Assembly: GCF_003347015.1 (NCBI RefSeq) | Contig: NZ_PNFB01000003.1 | Span: forward strand, 62,001 to 126,000 | Length of the DNA stretch: 64,000 nucleotides | Direction of reading: 5' to 3' | Source: Brachybacterium sp. YJGR34 | GTDB lineage: Bacteria; Actinomycetota; Actinomycetes; Actinomycetales; Dermabacteraceae | Shown: in pieces, positions 1-8,366 of the stretch | Numbering within the stretch: position 1 is the stretch's first letter | How the letters are laid out: every line of letters begins with the position of its first letter | Translations under genes and position numbers: made by a program | The notes under the pieces: generated by a model | Seen by the model: only the letters and a program-made list of their open reading frames with translations | What the model was told of the DNA's origin: nothing | Database searches by the model: none

Positions 1-2043
1 GACGCCGTGGTCGCCAGCGAGGACGCGAGCTTCTACGAGAACCGCGGCGTCTCCCCGCGCGGCATCGCCCGCGCCTTCGTCAACAACCTGCAGGGCGGTG
101 CCCGGCAGGGCGGCTCGACCATCACCCAGCAGTACGTCGAGCGGTACTACACCGGCACGAACACGTCCTATCTGGGCAAGGCCCAGGAGGCCGTGATGGC
201 GCTGAAGATCGACCAGGAGCTGAGCAAGGACGAGATCCTCTCCCGCTACCTGAACACCATCTACTTCGGACGCGGCGCCTACGGCGTGCAGGAGGCCTCG
301 CAGGCCTACTTCGACAAGGACGCCGCGGACCTCACCGATGCGGAGGCCGCACTGCTGGTGGCGGTGATCCCCGCACCGTCGTCCTACGACCCCGCCGAGA
401 ATCCCGAGAAGGCGACCCAGCTGTGGGACCGCGTGATCACCCGCGAGGTCGCCGAGGGGATGATGACGGAGGAGGAGGCCGAGGCCCTCGAGTTCCCCGA
501 GACCGTCGAGCCGAGCTCCGAGAACAGCCTCGGCGGCACCAACGGCTATCTGTTGGACGCGGTGCGCTCCGAGCTCGTCGCCCAGGGGTTCACCGAGGAC
601 GAGATCAACACCGGCGGCTTCACGATCGTCTCGACGATCGACCCCTCCGTCCAGGACAACTCCGTGCAGGCGGTCGAGAACCTCCCCGAGGACCGCCCCG
701 AGCAGAACCACGTGGGCACGATGACCCTGGATCCCTCCACGGGGGCGGTGCTGGGGATGTACGGCGGCGAGGACTTCGTCTCCCAGTCCCGCAACGACGC
801 CACCCAGTCCCGGATGCAGGCCGGATCGATCTTCAAGACCTTCACCCTGATCGCGGCGCTGGAGGACGGCTACCCGCTGGACTCCCGCTGGGACGGCAAC
901 TCCCCGAAGGAGTTCCCGGGCTGGGAGGTGAAGAACTTCGGCGATGTCGACTACGGTCAGGTCACTCTCGCGAAGGCCACCGAGAGCTCGATCAACACCG
1001 CCTACGCGGAGGCGAACCTCGAGGTCGGCCCCGAGCGGACCCGGGAGACCGCCGTGAACCTCGGTCTGCCGGAGGAGACGCCGGGGCTCACGGACGACGC
1101 CTCGAACGTGCTCGGCTCCGCCTCGCCGACCGTCGCCGAGATGGCCGAGGTCTACGCGACGATCGCCAACGGCGGTGTGCACCACGACGCCTACATCGTG
1201 GAGTCGGTGACCCGTCCCGACGGCTCGTCCCGCTTCCAGCACGAGGACACCGGCCAGCGGGTGATGGACGAGGACGTGGCCACCAATGCCACGGTGGCGC
1301 TGCAGGGCCCGCCGACCACCGGCTCCGCCCGTGACCTGCAGAACGTCATGGACGGCCGCCCGGTGGCCGGCAAGACCGGCACCTCGGAGAGCTTCCGCTC
1401 GGCGTGGTTCGTGGGCTTCACCCCGCAGCTGGTCACGTCGGTGGGCATGTTCCAGCCCTCCGAGGACGGCACCAGCGAGGAGCCCCTCACGCCCTTCGGC
1501 GGCGCCGAGAACATCACCGGCGGCACCTTCCCGACGGCGGTCTGGGGGGACATCATGTCGACCTCGCTGGCCGGCGAGGAGTACCTGGACTTCCCCGAGG
1601 AGGCCCAGCTCGACAACGAGACCCGGGAGCGCAGCGTGCCGGAGCCGCAGCCCACGCAGGCGCCCGCCCCGACCCAGGACCCGACCCAGGAGCCGACGGA
1701 GGAGCCCACCGAGGAGCCCACTGAGGAGCCGAGCGAGGAACCCACGGAGGAGCCCACCCAGGAGCCGACGGAGGAGCCGAGCGAGGAGCCGACAGAGGAG
1801 GAACCGGCCGAGGAGCAGCCGGCCGAGGAGTCCGAGGACCAGCCCGCCGAGCGGACCCAGGAGGAGGAGTCGCCCGCCGCCGAGGAGGGCGGCGACGACC
1901 CGGCGGCCGGGAACATCCGCCCCACCGAGCAGCCCACGGCGCAGGATGAGGACGGCGTGGAGACCGCCGGCCCGGGCAGCGGCAACGGCAATGCCGGCGG
2001 CAACGGTGGCGGCGGCGGGAACGGCAACGGCGGGGACGGCTGA
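1..2043 (+). CDS. Class A (bifunctional) penicillin-binding protein, 5' end missing
   Basis: Peptidoglycan synthase with an N-terminal glycosyltransferase (GT51) and a C-terminal transpeptidase; acts outside the membrane on lipid II. The reading frame is open to base 1, so the cytoplasmic tail, membrane anchor and start of GT51 lie outside the window. GT51 motifs [10 protein letters not shown] (13-51) and GGSTITQQ (about 109-132) are visible; the usual EDxxFxxHxG has Asn in place of His. Transpeptidase motifs are complete: SIFK at 826-837 (catalytic Ser), SIN at 988-996, KTG at 1372-1380. After the catalytic domain comes a tail of about 130 residues made of PTEEP/PSEEP repeats followed by a Gly/Asn-rich end, probably a disordered wall-spanning segment. 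A hairpin follows the stop codon. PBP1a/PonA-like; position upstream of rpsF is common in actinobacteria. Confidence 0.95.
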   Translation, partial: DAVVASEDASFYENRGVSPRGIARAFVNNLQGGARQGGSTITQQYVERYYTGTNTSYLGKAQEAVMALKIDQELSKDEILSRYLNTIYFGRGAYGVQEASQAYFDKDAADLTDAEAALLVAVIPAPSSYDPAENPEKATQLWDRVITREVAEGMMTEEEAEALEFPETVEPSSENSLGGTNGYLLDAVRSELVAQGFTEDEINTGGFTIVSTIDPSVQDNSVQAVENLPEDRPEQNHVGTMTLDPSTGAVLGMYGGEDFVSQSRNDATQSRMQAGSIFKTFTLIAALEDGYPLDSRWDGNSPKEFPGWEVKNFGDVDYGQVTLAKATESSINTAYAEANLEVGPERTRETAVNLGLPEETPGLTDDASNVLGSASPTVAEMAEVYATIANGGVHHDAYIVESVTRPDGSSRFQHEDTGQRVMDEDVATNATVALQGPPTTGSARDLQNVMDGRPVAGKTGTSESFRSAWFVGFTPQLVTSVGMFQPSEDGTSEEPLTPFGGAENITGGTFPTAVWGDIMSTSLAGEEYLDFPEEAQLDNETRERSVPEPQPTQAPAPTQDPTQEPTEEPTEEPTEEPSEEPTEEPTQEPTEEPSEEPTEEEPAEEQPAEESEDQPAERTQEEESPAAEEGGDDPAAGNIRPTEQPTAQDEDGVETAGPGSGNGNAGGNGGGGGNGNGGDG
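1639..2040 (+). repeat. Low-complexity coding repeat (PTEEP/PSEEP, then GNG-rich)
   Basis: In-frame degenerate repeat with a period of about 12 bases encoding Pro-Thr-Glu-Glu units (1678-1800), then acidic Glu/Pro/Ala sequence, then Gly-Asn repeats (1975-2037). It forms the C-terminal tail of the penicillin-binding protein. Such repeats tend to vary in copy number between strains; that is inference here. Confidence 0.85.
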
Positions 2044-2059
2044 GCGGCGGTGCTGTGAT

Positions 2060-2081
2060 CCCCCGCGCACGTCCGCGGGGG
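2060..2081 (+). terminator. Hairpin after the penicillin-binding protein gene
   Basis: An 8-bp perfect stem (2060-2067 with 2074-2081) and 6-base loop start 17 bases after the stop codon. There is no T-run, which is usual for GC-rich actinobacteria. Likely separates the PBP transcript from rpsF. Confidence 0.55.
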
Positions 2082-2163
2082 CTCTGGCCCTCACCCCGGC
2101 CGGCGGGTAGTCTTGGCCGGTCCGTGACGTGCGTCGCCGATGCCCGCAGCGGATGGCATGAAC

Positions 2164-2206
2164 CCTCCTGCCACGGAGAGACCGTGGCCGCAGAGACCAC
2201 AGGAGG
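2164..2206 (+). promoter_or_regulatory. Probable S6:S18-type ribosomal leader sequestering the rpsF ribosome binding site
   Basis: CCTCCTG (2164-2170) is the exact complement of CAGGAGG (2200-2206), which contains the rpsF Shine-Dalgarno sequence. Enclosed is a second hairpin, CCACGG (2171-2176) with CCGTGG (2182-2187), followed directly by an unpaired CCG (2188-2190). A hairpin plus bulged CCG at the base of an outer stem is the published signature of the leader bound by the S6:S18 complex, which mimics its 16S rRNA site. Both target proteins are encoded downstream (rpsF, rpsR). Structure seen by eye; autoregulation is inferred from the known motif. Confidence 0.6.
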
Positions 2207-2219
2207 TGGGTACCAGAAC

Positions 2220-2513
2220 ATGCGCAAGTACGAAATGGTCGTGATCCTCGACCCGTCCGTCGATGAGCGGACCGTCACCGGAACCTTCGAGAAGCTCGTC
2301 CAGGTCATCCCGACCGAGGGCGGCACCGTCGACGAGGTCGACGTCTGGGGCAAGCGGAAGTTCGCCTACGAGATCGACAAGAAGTCCGAGGGCATCTACA
2401 TCGTCCTGCAGTTCACCGCGACGTCGGCGACCGCTCAGGAGCTCGATCGCCAGCTCGGACTCAACGAGTCCGTCCTGCGCACGAAGCTCATGCGCCTCGA
2501 CGCCGCCAAGTGA
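2220..2513 (+). CDS. rpsF: 30S ribosomal protein S6
   Basis: Small-subunit protein that pairs with S18 on the central domain of 16S rRNA. The 97-residue product begins [16 protein letters not shown] and contains the family's [10 protein letters not shown] core (about residues 42-51), at the normal length for bacterial S6. The ATG at 2220 is chosen because AGGAGG lies at 2201-2206 and the product then begins at the canonical N-terminus. First gene of the rpsF-ssb-rpsR-rplI operon, with a leader that can pair with its own ribosome binding site. Confidence 0.97.
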   Translation: MRKYEMVVILDPSVDERTVTGTFEKLVQVIPTEGGTVDEVDVWGKRKFAYEIDKKSEGIYIVLQFTATSATAQELDRQLGLNESVLRTKLMRLDAAK

Positions 2514-2569
2514 TCAGCGCTCGCTGACCCCCGCACCACCCCACCCCACCCCGGAGCAGAGGAGCACCC

Positions 2570-3121
2570 ATGGCGAATGACACCGTCATCACGGTGATCG
2601 GCAACCTCACCGCCGATCCGGAGCTGCGGTTCACGCAGTCCGGGATCGCGGTCGCGTCGTTCACCATCGCGTCCACCCCCCGCACCTTCGACCGTCAGTC
2701 GAACGAGTGGAAGGACGGAGAGGCTCTGTTCCTCCGCTGCTCCATCTGGCGCGACGCCGCGGAGAACGTGGCCGAGTCGCTCGAGAAGGGCACCCGCGTG
2801 GTCGCCCAGGGGCGCCTCAAGCAGCGCTCCTTCACCGACCGGGAGGGCAACAACCGCACCAGCATCGAGCTCGACGTCGACGAGATCGGGCCCTCCCTCC
2901 GCTACGCCACCGCCAAGCCGAACAAGGTGCAGCGCGGCGGCGGAGGCGGCGGTCGCGGCTTCGGCGGCGGCGCCCCGCAGGGCGCTCCCCAGGGTGGCTT
3001 CGGCCCCCAGGGCGGTCAGGCTCCCCAGGGCGGCTACGGCAACGCGCCCCAGGGCGCTCCCGCCGCCGACCCGTGGGCCGGCGGGGGCAACCAGGGCGGG
3101 TACGACGATCCTCCCTTCTGA
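2570..3121 (+). CDS. ssb: Single-stranded DNA-binding protein
   Basis: Binds single-stranded DNA during replication, repair and recombination. The 183-residue product has an OB fold in residues 1-115 (begins [20 protein letters not shown]), a Gly/Gln/Pro-rich flexible linker (about 123-172) with several PQG repeats, and the acidic tip YDDPPF that recruits partner proteins. The ATG at 2570 is preceded by GCAGAGGAG. Its place between rpsF and rpsR is the conserved bacterial arrangement, so expression is tied to ribosomal proteins. Nothing unusual apart from a fairly long glycine-rich linker. Confidence 0.97.
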   Translation: MANDTVITVIGNLTADPELRFTQSGIAVASFTIASTPRTFDRQSNEWKDGEALFLRCSIWRDAAENVAESLEKGTRVVAQGRLKQRSFTDREGNNRTSIELDVDEIGPSLRYATAKPNKVQRGGGGGGRGFGGGAPQGAPQGGFGPQGGQAPQGGYGNAPQGAPAADPWAGGGNQGGYDDPPF

Positions 3122-3206
3122 TCGCCGCGGCGATCGATGATCCACCACTGATCCATTCCATCCCGGGTCTCCGCCCGGGCTCCCCTCAGAAAGAAGGAGC
3201 ACCACG

Positions 3207-3443
3207 ATGGCCAAGCCTGTTCTTCGCAAGCCGAAGAAGAAGCAGAACCCGCTGAAGGCCGCCGGTCTCGAGACCGTCGATTACAAGGACGCCGCGCTGC
3301 TGCGCAAGTTCATCTCCGACCGCGGCAAGATCCGCGCCCGTCGGGTCACCGGCGTCTCCGTCCAGGAGCAGCGCAAGATCGCGAAGGCCGTGAAGAACGC
3401 CCGCGAGATCGCGATCCTGCCCTACTCGACGTCCGGCCGCTGA
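3207..3443 (+). CDS. rpsR: 30S ribosomal protein S18 (cysteine-free form)
   Basis: Partner of S6 on the 30S platform. 78 residues with a basic N-terminus ([15 protein letters not shown]) and the S18 core [18 protein letters not shown] and [16 protein letters not shown]. The product contains no cysteine, so it is the zinc-independent (C-) form; actinobacteria often carry a second, zinc-type paralogue elsewhere, not seen here. GAAAGAAGGAG just before the ATG at 3207 is a clear ribosome binding site. Third gene of the operon. Confidence 0.97.
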   Translation: MAKPVLRKPKKKQNPLKAAGLETVDYKDAALLRKFISDRGKIRARRVTGVSVQEQRKIAKAVKNAREIAILPYSTSGR

Positions 3444-3460
3444 ACGAGGAAGGCACTGAT

Positions 3461-3931
3461 ATGACCAGCAAGCTCATCCTCACCAACGAGGTCACCGGCC
3501 TCGGCGCCGCCGGCGATGTCGTCGACGTCCGTGACGGCTACGCCCGCAACTACCTGCTGCCCCGCGGTCTCGCGACCCCGTGGACCAAGGGTGGTCAGCG
3601 TCAGCTCGACCAGATCCGTGCCGCGCGCGGCAAGCGCGCGATCGCCAACCTGGACGACGCGAAGGCCCTGAAGGCCTCGCTCGAGTCCAAGCCGCTCGTC
3701 ATCGCCGAGCGTGCGGGCCAGAACGGCCGCCTCTTCGGCGCGGTCGCCTCCAAGGAGGTCGCCGAGGCCGTCTCCGCGCAGTTCGACAAGAGCATCGACC
3801 GCCGCACCGTCGAGTTCCCGGCCCCGATCCGGGCCCTCGGCGAGCACAAGGCGACCGTGCGTCTGCACGAGGACGTCTTCGCGAACCTCGCGATCCAGGT
3901 CGTCGCCGCCAAGGGCGCCGTCAAGGCCTGA
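3461..3931 (+). CDS. rplI: 50S ribosomal protein L9
   Basis: Large-subunit protein with two RNA-binding lobes joined by a long helix. The 156-residue product shows the N-terminal lobe (KLILTNEVTGLGAAGDVVDV and GYARNYLLPRG, residues 4-38), a central helix, and the C-terminal lobe ending in IQVVAAKGAVKA. Follows rpsR by 17 bases with GAGGAAGG as ribosome binding site. A strong 14-bp terminator follows. In many bacteria dnaB comes next; here the strand switches instead to a metabolic module. Confidence 0.97.
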   Translation: MTSKLILTNEVTGLGAAGDVVDVRDGYARNYLLPRGLATPWTKGGQRQLDQIRAARGKRAIANLDDAKALKASLESKPLVIAERAGQNGRLFGAVASKEVAEAVSAQFDKSIDRRTVEFPAPIRALGEHKATVRLHEDVFANLAIQVVAAKGAVKA

Positions 3932-3944
3932 TCGACGTACTGCG

Positions 3945-3977
3945 AGCACCCCCGCACCAACTCGGTGCGGGGGTGCT
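3945..3977 (+). terminator. Strong terminator after rplI, probably bidirectional
   Basis: Perfect 14-bp stem (3945-3958 with 3964-3977) and 5-base loop between the rplI stop and the stop of the convergent gene at 3991. Can serve both strands. Confidence 0.9.
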
Positions 3978-3990
3978 GTGCGTCCGGGGT

Positions 3991-4314
3991 CTAGCCGCGG
4001 GCCTCGACGAGCCGCTCGAAGAGGAACTCGTAGGGCAGGTAGGAGACGTCGTACTCGTGTCCCCGCTGGTGCGGCAGCAGCTGCGACATCTGGAGCAGCC
4101 GCCATCCGTCCTGGAGCGCGTCCAGGCCGGTGGGGTAGGGCGGCTCGTCGCTGTCGCCCATGGTGGGGCGGGAGCGGCCGGTGCCGTCGTAGCGGCTCCA
4201 GCCGATCACGGCGGAGTCGAGCGCGGAGGTGCCCAGGTACAGGATCAGCACCTGCTGGCGCAGATGGGGATCGATCGGCGTCTGGGCGAAGGATTCGTCC
4301 ACGGAGAGGGTCAT
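3991..4314 (-). CDS. Conserved protein of unknown function, partner of the adjacent dioxygenase
   Basis: 107 residues beginning MTLSVDESFAQTPIDP and ending YEFLFERLVEARG. I do not know its function. It resembles short soluble actinobacterial proteins with a DGWRLLQMS core (residues about 73-81) and a YLPYEFLFER end; no signal peptide or membrane segment is visible. The ATG at 4314 lies 47 bases downstream of the dioxygenase stop on the same strand, so the two are probably co-transcribed, and the encoded protein may be an accessory to that enzyme or its substrate. The gene ends against the rplI terminator. Confidence 0.7.
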   Translation of the reverse strand: MTLSVDESFAQTPIDPHLRQQVLILYLGTSALDSAVIGWSRYDGTGRSRPTMGDSDEPPYPTGLDALQDGWRLLQMSQLLPHQRGHEYDVSYLPYEFLFERLVEARG

Positions 4315-4361
4315 GAGGGTCCTGTTCTGCGGGTCGGAGGGAGTGGGTCGGGTGGGCCGGC

Positions 4362-5240
4362 TCAGAGGCCCCAGCCGGCGGCCGTGGCGTTCGAGCCGAG
4401 GCGGACGTCCGTGGCGCCGGGGGCGACGAGCTGCGGGCGCAGCTGCTCGCGGGTGAGGTAGTTGTCGATGTCGAAGAGCTGGTCCCCGGTGAGGGTGCGC
4501 CAGAGCTTCGCCCGGTTCACCAGCTCGAGACGGGCCTCGGGGGCCCGCGACCAGCCGAAGGACGTGGTGAGCTCCCGCAGCACGCCCGGGTCGTCGATGT
4601 CGTCGGTGTTCCACAGGCGCAGCTGGCGGACCGTGGGGTTGAAGCGGATCTTGAACATGTAGCGCGCGACGTCGGAGTCGTTGCGCCGTCCGCCGTGCCA
4701 GATGCCGTGGTGGAGGAGGACGATGGTGCCGGCCGGGCAGGTGAGCCGGGTCTGCCCGGCGAGGTTCTGGTAGCGCCCGATGCCCGATTCATTGGTTCGG
4801 CGCAGGTGCGTGCCCGGGACGCTCAGGGTCCCGCCCTGCTCGAGGGTGACCTCGCGCGGGTAGTACATGAGCTGGGCGTCGAAGGCGTCGGTGCGGGTGT
4901 CGAAGATGGCGTCGGCGTGCATGTTCTGGGCCTCGCCGCCGCGCGGCGGGCGGACGTGCACCGCATGGTGGTCGATCACCGGATCGGGCCCCACGAGGCT
5001 CTGCACCGCCCCGGCCACGACGGGGAGGTCCAGCAGCTCCCTGACGAAGGTGCCGCGGGGGAAGGCCGTGTCCAGGGGCGTGCTGTAGGGGTGCCCGGGG
5101 ATGCCGGCGTCGAGGACGTCGATGGCCCGCTCGTTCATCTCCTCGGGGACCACCCCCTCGAGGGCGATCGCCCCGTGGGAGACGAAATGGGCCATTTCCA
5201 CCGAGGTGAGCAGGTGCTCGCGATCGACCGTCGCTGTCAT
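4362..5240 (-). CDS. Phytanoyl-CoA dioxygenase (PhyH) family protein
   Basis: Predicted non-haem Fe(II)/2-oxoglutarate-dependent oxygenase; substrate unknown. In the 292-residue product the metal triad is H108-x-D110 (MHADAIFD) and H182 (WHGG), with a downstream Arg in VARYMFKIRF suited to binding 2-oxoglutarate. A longer in-frame start exists at 5264, but the ATG at 5240 has GGAAAGGA just upstream and gives a normal N-terminus. Divergent from an AraC regulator, with a large inverted repeat in between. A second PhyH/AraC divergent pair lies at 49779-51553, so this is one of two analogous modules. Not close enough to ectoine hydroxylase for me to assign that role. Confidence 0.85.
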   Translation of the reverse strand: MTATVDREHLLTSVEMAHFVSHGAIALEGVVPEEMNERAIDVLDAGIPGHPYSTPLDTAFPRGTFVRELLDLPVVAGAVQSLVGPDPVIDHHAVHVRPPRGGEAQNMHADAIFDTRTDAFDAQLMYYPREVTLEQGGTLSVPGTHLRRTNESGIGRYQNLAGQTRLTCPAGTIVLLHHGIWHGGRRNDSDVARYMFKIRFNPTVRQLRLWNTDDIDDPGVLRELTTSFGWSRAPEARLELVNRAKLWRTLTGDQLFDIDNYLTREQLRPQLVAPGATDVRLGSNATAAGWGL

Positions 5241-5273
5241 GACGGGTCCTTTCCAGGGGTTCACGGGTGATCT

Positions 5274-5305
5274 CAGCAGGTCAGCACCGACGGTGGCACC
5301 TGCTG
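5274..5305. promoter_or_regulatory. Inverted repeat between PhyH and AraC genes, operator candidate
   Basis: CAGCAGGT (5274-5281) and its exact complement ACCTGCTG (5298-5305) flank a second nested repeat CACCG/CGGTG. It sits in the 137-base divergent region and is the best candidate site for the AraC protein. The role is inferred from position. Confidence 0.45.
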
Positions 5306-5377
5306 CGGATCGAGCCTAGGCGGGCAGGGGTGGCGTCCGGATGGTGCTGATGCGGCGCATGGTGGTTCAATTCCCTC

Positions 5378-6178
5378 ATGTCCACCGTGAGCGCCTCGCC
5401 GGCGCCGCTCGATCTGACCAGCCCGCCCCAGGTCCAGAACGTCGGTCGCAGCACGCATGGCGTGCGCTCGGGCGAGGACGTGTTCCGGCTGCCCGAGCTG
5501 TGGTCGCTCCACCTCTACGCCTACGAGGCCGAGCTGGAGGTCGACGGGGTGCTGCACGTGGTCACGCCCGGCACGGTCTCCCTGGTCCCGCCCGCCTGCC
5601 TGATCCGCTATCGCTACCGGGGTCCGTCCACCCATCTGTACGCCCACCTGCGCGGCGATCCGGTGCCGCCAGGGAGCTCCGCACCGGGCGGCCGGCTCGA
5701 GGTGCTGATGCGGCCGGGTGCGGAGCTGCCGGCGATCACGGACCTCATGACCTCAGCTCTCGCGGCCGCCGCCACGCGGCCCGCGCGCACCCGCGCCGAT
5801 CTCTGGACGGCGCTGCTCCGGCTCGACGACCGGCCGTGCAGCAGCGATGCCCGGCCGGCCCGGGACCACGTCGCCGCGGCGATGTCCTACATCGAGTCGC
5901 GCTTGCCGGAGCCGGTGACGATCCCCGAGGTCGCCGCCCACGTGGGCATCTCCGCCAACCACCTGGCGCGCGTGGTCGGCGCCGAGCTGGGTGAGACCCC
6001 GGTGGCCTACATCCGGCGGCGACGGATCGACCATGCGCGCCGTCTGCTCACCGGCAGCACCATGTCGATCCCCGCCATCGCCGCGAGCGTCGGCTTCAGC
6101 GACCTGCAGGCGTTCAACAAGGCCTGCCGCGCCGTCACCGGATCCTCCCCGCGGGTGCTCCGCAGCAGCGGCGGATGA
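5378..6178 (+). CDS. AraC family transcriptional regulator
   Basis: 266 residues. The N-terminal half looks like a cupin sensor domain (GTVSLVPPACLIRYRYRG about residues 68-85), and the last about 100 residues carry the double helix-turn-helix: VTIPEVAAHVGISANHLARV (first helix pair) and MSIPAIAASVGFSDLQAFNK (second). It probably controls the divergent PhyH operon. No ribosome binding site is visible; TTCAAT lies exactly six bases before the ATG, as at several other starts here, so the mRNA may be leaderless. The inducer is unknown; a small carbohydrate is typical for this family. Confidence 0.9.
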   Translation: MSTVSASPAPLDLTSPPQVQNVGRSTHGVRSGEDVFRLPELWSLHLYAYEAELEVDGVLHVVTPGTVSLVPPACLIRYRYRGPSTHLYAHLRGDPVPPGSSAPGGRLEVLMRPGAELPAITDLMTSALAAAATRPARTRADLWTALLRLDDRPCSSDARPARDHVAAAMSYIESRLPEPVTIPEVAAHVGISANHLARVVGAELGETPVAYIRRRRIDHARRLLTGSTMSIPAIAASVGFSDLQAFNKACRAVTGSSPRVLRSSGG

Positions 6179-6203
6179 GCACCGCGCGTGCGGGCGAACG
6201 CGA

Positions 6204-7595
6204 TCAGCGGTCGAGCTCGGCGAGCACCTCCATCGCGCGGCGCAGCTCGTCCTCCCGCCCCGAGAACGGCAGGCGCACGGCGTGCGACCAGCCCGCCCCG
6301 GTGGGGGAGAACAGCGCCCCGGGGCTCAGCGCGATCCCGCTCCGCGCGGCACGCGCCACCAGGTCCCGGGCCTCGAGGCGCGTGCCCTCGGCCCAGAGCG
6401 AGAGGCCGCCCGCGGGCGGGCGCCAGCGCCAGTGGGGGAGCTTCTCGGCGAGCTGTGAGGTCACCGCGGTGTAGGAGCGCTCGATGTGCTCGCGGCAGTG
6501 GGGGACCCCGTCGGCACCGTCGGCACGGCCGGCCGCCAGGAGCCGGGCGGCGAGCTGCTGCTCGAACAGCGGCGCCCCCAGGTCCACGCCGAGGCGCAGG
6601 TGCGCCAGAGCATCGGCGTCCTCCTCGGACGTGCGCACCCACCCGATCCGCAGCCCCGCCCACAGCGACTTCGAGAGCGATCCGACCAGCAGCGTGCGCG
6701 CGCCTCCACCGGCGACCGGCGGCGGCATCGCCGCCCCCCGCCAGTTCATCCCCACCAGGGTCTCGTCGATGATCAGCGGCGTGCCGGTCCGGGCGGCGGC
6801 CCGCAGCAGGTGGAGGCGGGCCTCCCCGCCCACCAGGGCGCCGGTGGGGTTGTGGAAGTCCGGGGTGAGGATCGCGGCGGCGAGCGCACCGGAGCCCACC
6901 GCGTCCGCGATCGCGCCGGCGTGATCGGGGAGCACGTCGATCGGCACCACGCGCCGCCGGCCGGTGGTGATCACGCGCGCGGAGTTCGGGTATCCGGGGT
7001 TCTCGGTGCCCACGCGGTCCCCCGTCCCCGTCGTGGCGAGCAGCGCGAGGTGGAGGGCGCTGACAGCCCCCGTGGTGACCACCACCTGCCGGGGTGATGT
7101 GGGCAGCCCGCGGCGGGCGTAGTGGGCGCAGATCTGCTCGACGAGCGCGGCGATGCCGTCGGCCGGGGCGCTGCCCCAGGCCGGATCCTCCGTGAGGTGC
7201 GCGGCGACCTCTGCCGCCTCGGCGGCGAGGCGCGGATGCGGCGGCAGCACCGTCGCGCGCAGATCCACCGCGCCCGGTGCCAGAGGTGCGGCGCGGGCGG
7301 TGAGCGCCTCCACCGGACCCGCGGCCGACGGCCCTCGGACGGTGCGGCCGGATCCGCGGCGTGCGGCGAGGATGCCTCGGTCCCGGGCGGCGTCGAGGCC
7401 GCGCACCACCGTCCCGCGGGAGAGGCCGAGTCCCTGGGCGAGCTCGCGCTCGGAGGGGATCCGCGCCCCGGGGGCCAGTCGACCCTCGGCGGCGAGGCTC
7501 GCCAGGCGCGCCGCCAGCCAGTCGGCGCGCCCGCGCGCGGGCGGCGGGCCGAGGAGGGCGAGCAGGGTGCTGGAGGACACGAGCGGACGCGGCAT
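6204..7595 (-). CDS. MocR-type regulator: GntR helix-turn-helix fused to aminotransferase fold (YczR-like)
   Basis: 463 residues. The N-terminal winged helix (about residues 20-90, with RIPSERELAQGLGLSRGTVV) is of GntR type. The rest is a fold-type-I aminotransferase domain using pyridoxal phosphate, with NPGYPNSARVI, the HNPTG substrate loop and SLSKSLWAG carrying the PLP lysine. MocR proteins sense PLP or an amino acid rather than perform metabolic transamination. The gene is divergent from a yczE-like gene; yczR/yczE divergent pairs are a recognised arrangement. The reading frame stays open far upstream but overlaps real genes, so I start at the ATG at 7595, which restores the family N-terminus. 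TTCACT lies six bases before it. Confidence 0.9.
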   Translation of the reverse strand: MPRPLVSSSTLLALLGPPPARGRADWLAARLASLAAEGRLAPGARIPSERELAQGLGLSRGTVVRGLDAARDRGILAARRGSGRTVRGPSAAGPVEALTARAAPLAPGAVDLRATVLPPHPRLAAEAAEVAAHLTEDPAWGSAPADGIAALVEQICAHYARRGLPTSPRQVVVTTGAVSALHLALLATTGTGDRVGTENPGYPNSARVITTGRRRVVPIDVLPDHAGAIADAVGSGALAAAILTPDFHNPTGALVGGEARLHLLRAAARTGTPLIIDETLVGMNWRGAAMPPPVAGGGARTLLVGSLSKSLWAGLRIGWVRTSEEDADALAHLRLGVDLGAPLFEQQLAARLLAAGRADGADGVPHCREHIERSYTAVTSQLAEKLPHWRWRPPAGGLSLWAEGTRLEARDLVARAARSGIALSPGALFSPTGAGWSHAVRLPFSGREDELRRAMEVLAELDR

Positions 7596-7611
7596 GGTGC
7601 CAGTGAACCAG

Positions 7612-7638
7612 AGGTGGCCCTGTCCGAATGGTCCACCT
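7612..7638. promoter_or_regulatory. Inverted repeat in the MocR/yczE divergent region
   Basis: AGGTGG (7612-7617) and CCACCT (7633-7638) lie in the 60 bases between the two start codons, over the expected -35 region of yczE (a -10-like CAGGAT is at 7644-7649). Likely MocR operator, by position. Confidence 0.45.
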
Positions 7639-7655
7639 GCTGCCAGGATCGTGCC

Positions 7656-8357
7656 ATGCCCGCTCCGCTCGAGAACCTCTCCCTGCGCGACCAGCTGCGC
7701 GCCGACCGCCTCCCCCTGCGCCTGATCACCCTCGCCCTCGGACTGACCGGCTTCGGCGTCGGCATCGGGCTGATCCTCCGCGCCGCCCTGGGCGCCGCGC
7801 CCTGGGACGTGCTGAGCGTGGCGCTGTCGGACCGGACCGGGCTGAGCGTCGGCACGCTCACCGTCCTCACCTCCGTCGTGGTGCTCCTGGCCTGGATCCC
7901 GCTGCGCCAGCAGCCCGGCATCGGGACGATCGCCAACGCCCTGTGGGTGGGCGTCGCGCTGGACATCACCCTGTTCCTCGTCCCGCCGGCGGACAGCCTG
8001 CCCCTCGCGCTGGTTCTGCTGGTGGGCGGGCTGGCGCTGAACGCCGTCTCCGACGCGGTCTACCTCGGCGCCCAGCTGGGGCCCGGTCCCCGCGACGGCC
8101 TCATGACGGGCATCCATCACCGCTGGGGGCTGCGGATCGGGCCGGTCCGCGCCGTCATCGAGCTCGGGGTGCTCGGGATCGGCTGGCTGCTGGGAGGGCC
8201 GGTGGGTATCGGCACCGTCCTCTACGCCCTCGGGATCGGACCCATCGTCCATCTGGTCCTGCCCCACGTCACGATCCCGGTGCGGCGGCGCGGCGCGGGG
8301 CGGACCGTGACACGTCCGGGCCGTGCCGTGCACCAGGAACGGGTCGCGGAGCACTAG
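7656..8357 (+). CDS. yczE: YczE family integral membrane protein
   Basis: 233 residues with five or six predicted membrane segments, starting at LITLALGLTGFGVGIGLILR (residues about 23-42). Recognisable YczE features are AALGAAPWDVL and GPGPRDGLMTGIHHRWG followed by RAVIELGVLGIGWLLGG. The transported molecule is not established for this family. Divergent from the MocR regulator, its likely controller. The ATG at 7656 has no ribosome binding site and sits six bases after CAGGAT, suggesting a leaderless start. The next gene, an amino-acid permease, begins nine bases after the stop but has its own -10 element. Confidence 0.85.
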   Translation: MPAPLENLSLRDQLRADRLPLRLITLALGLTGFGVGIGLILRAALGAAPWDVLSVALSDRTGLSVGTLTVLTSVVVLLAWIPLRQQPGIGTIANALWVGVALDITLFLVPPADSLPLALVLLVGGLALNAVSDAVYLGAQLGPGPRDGLMTGIHHRWGLRIGPVRAVIELGVLGIGWLLGGPVGIGTVLYALGIGPIVHLVLPHVTIPVRRRGAGRTVTRPGRAVHQERVAEH

Positions 8358-8366
8358 GCTCGTGCG

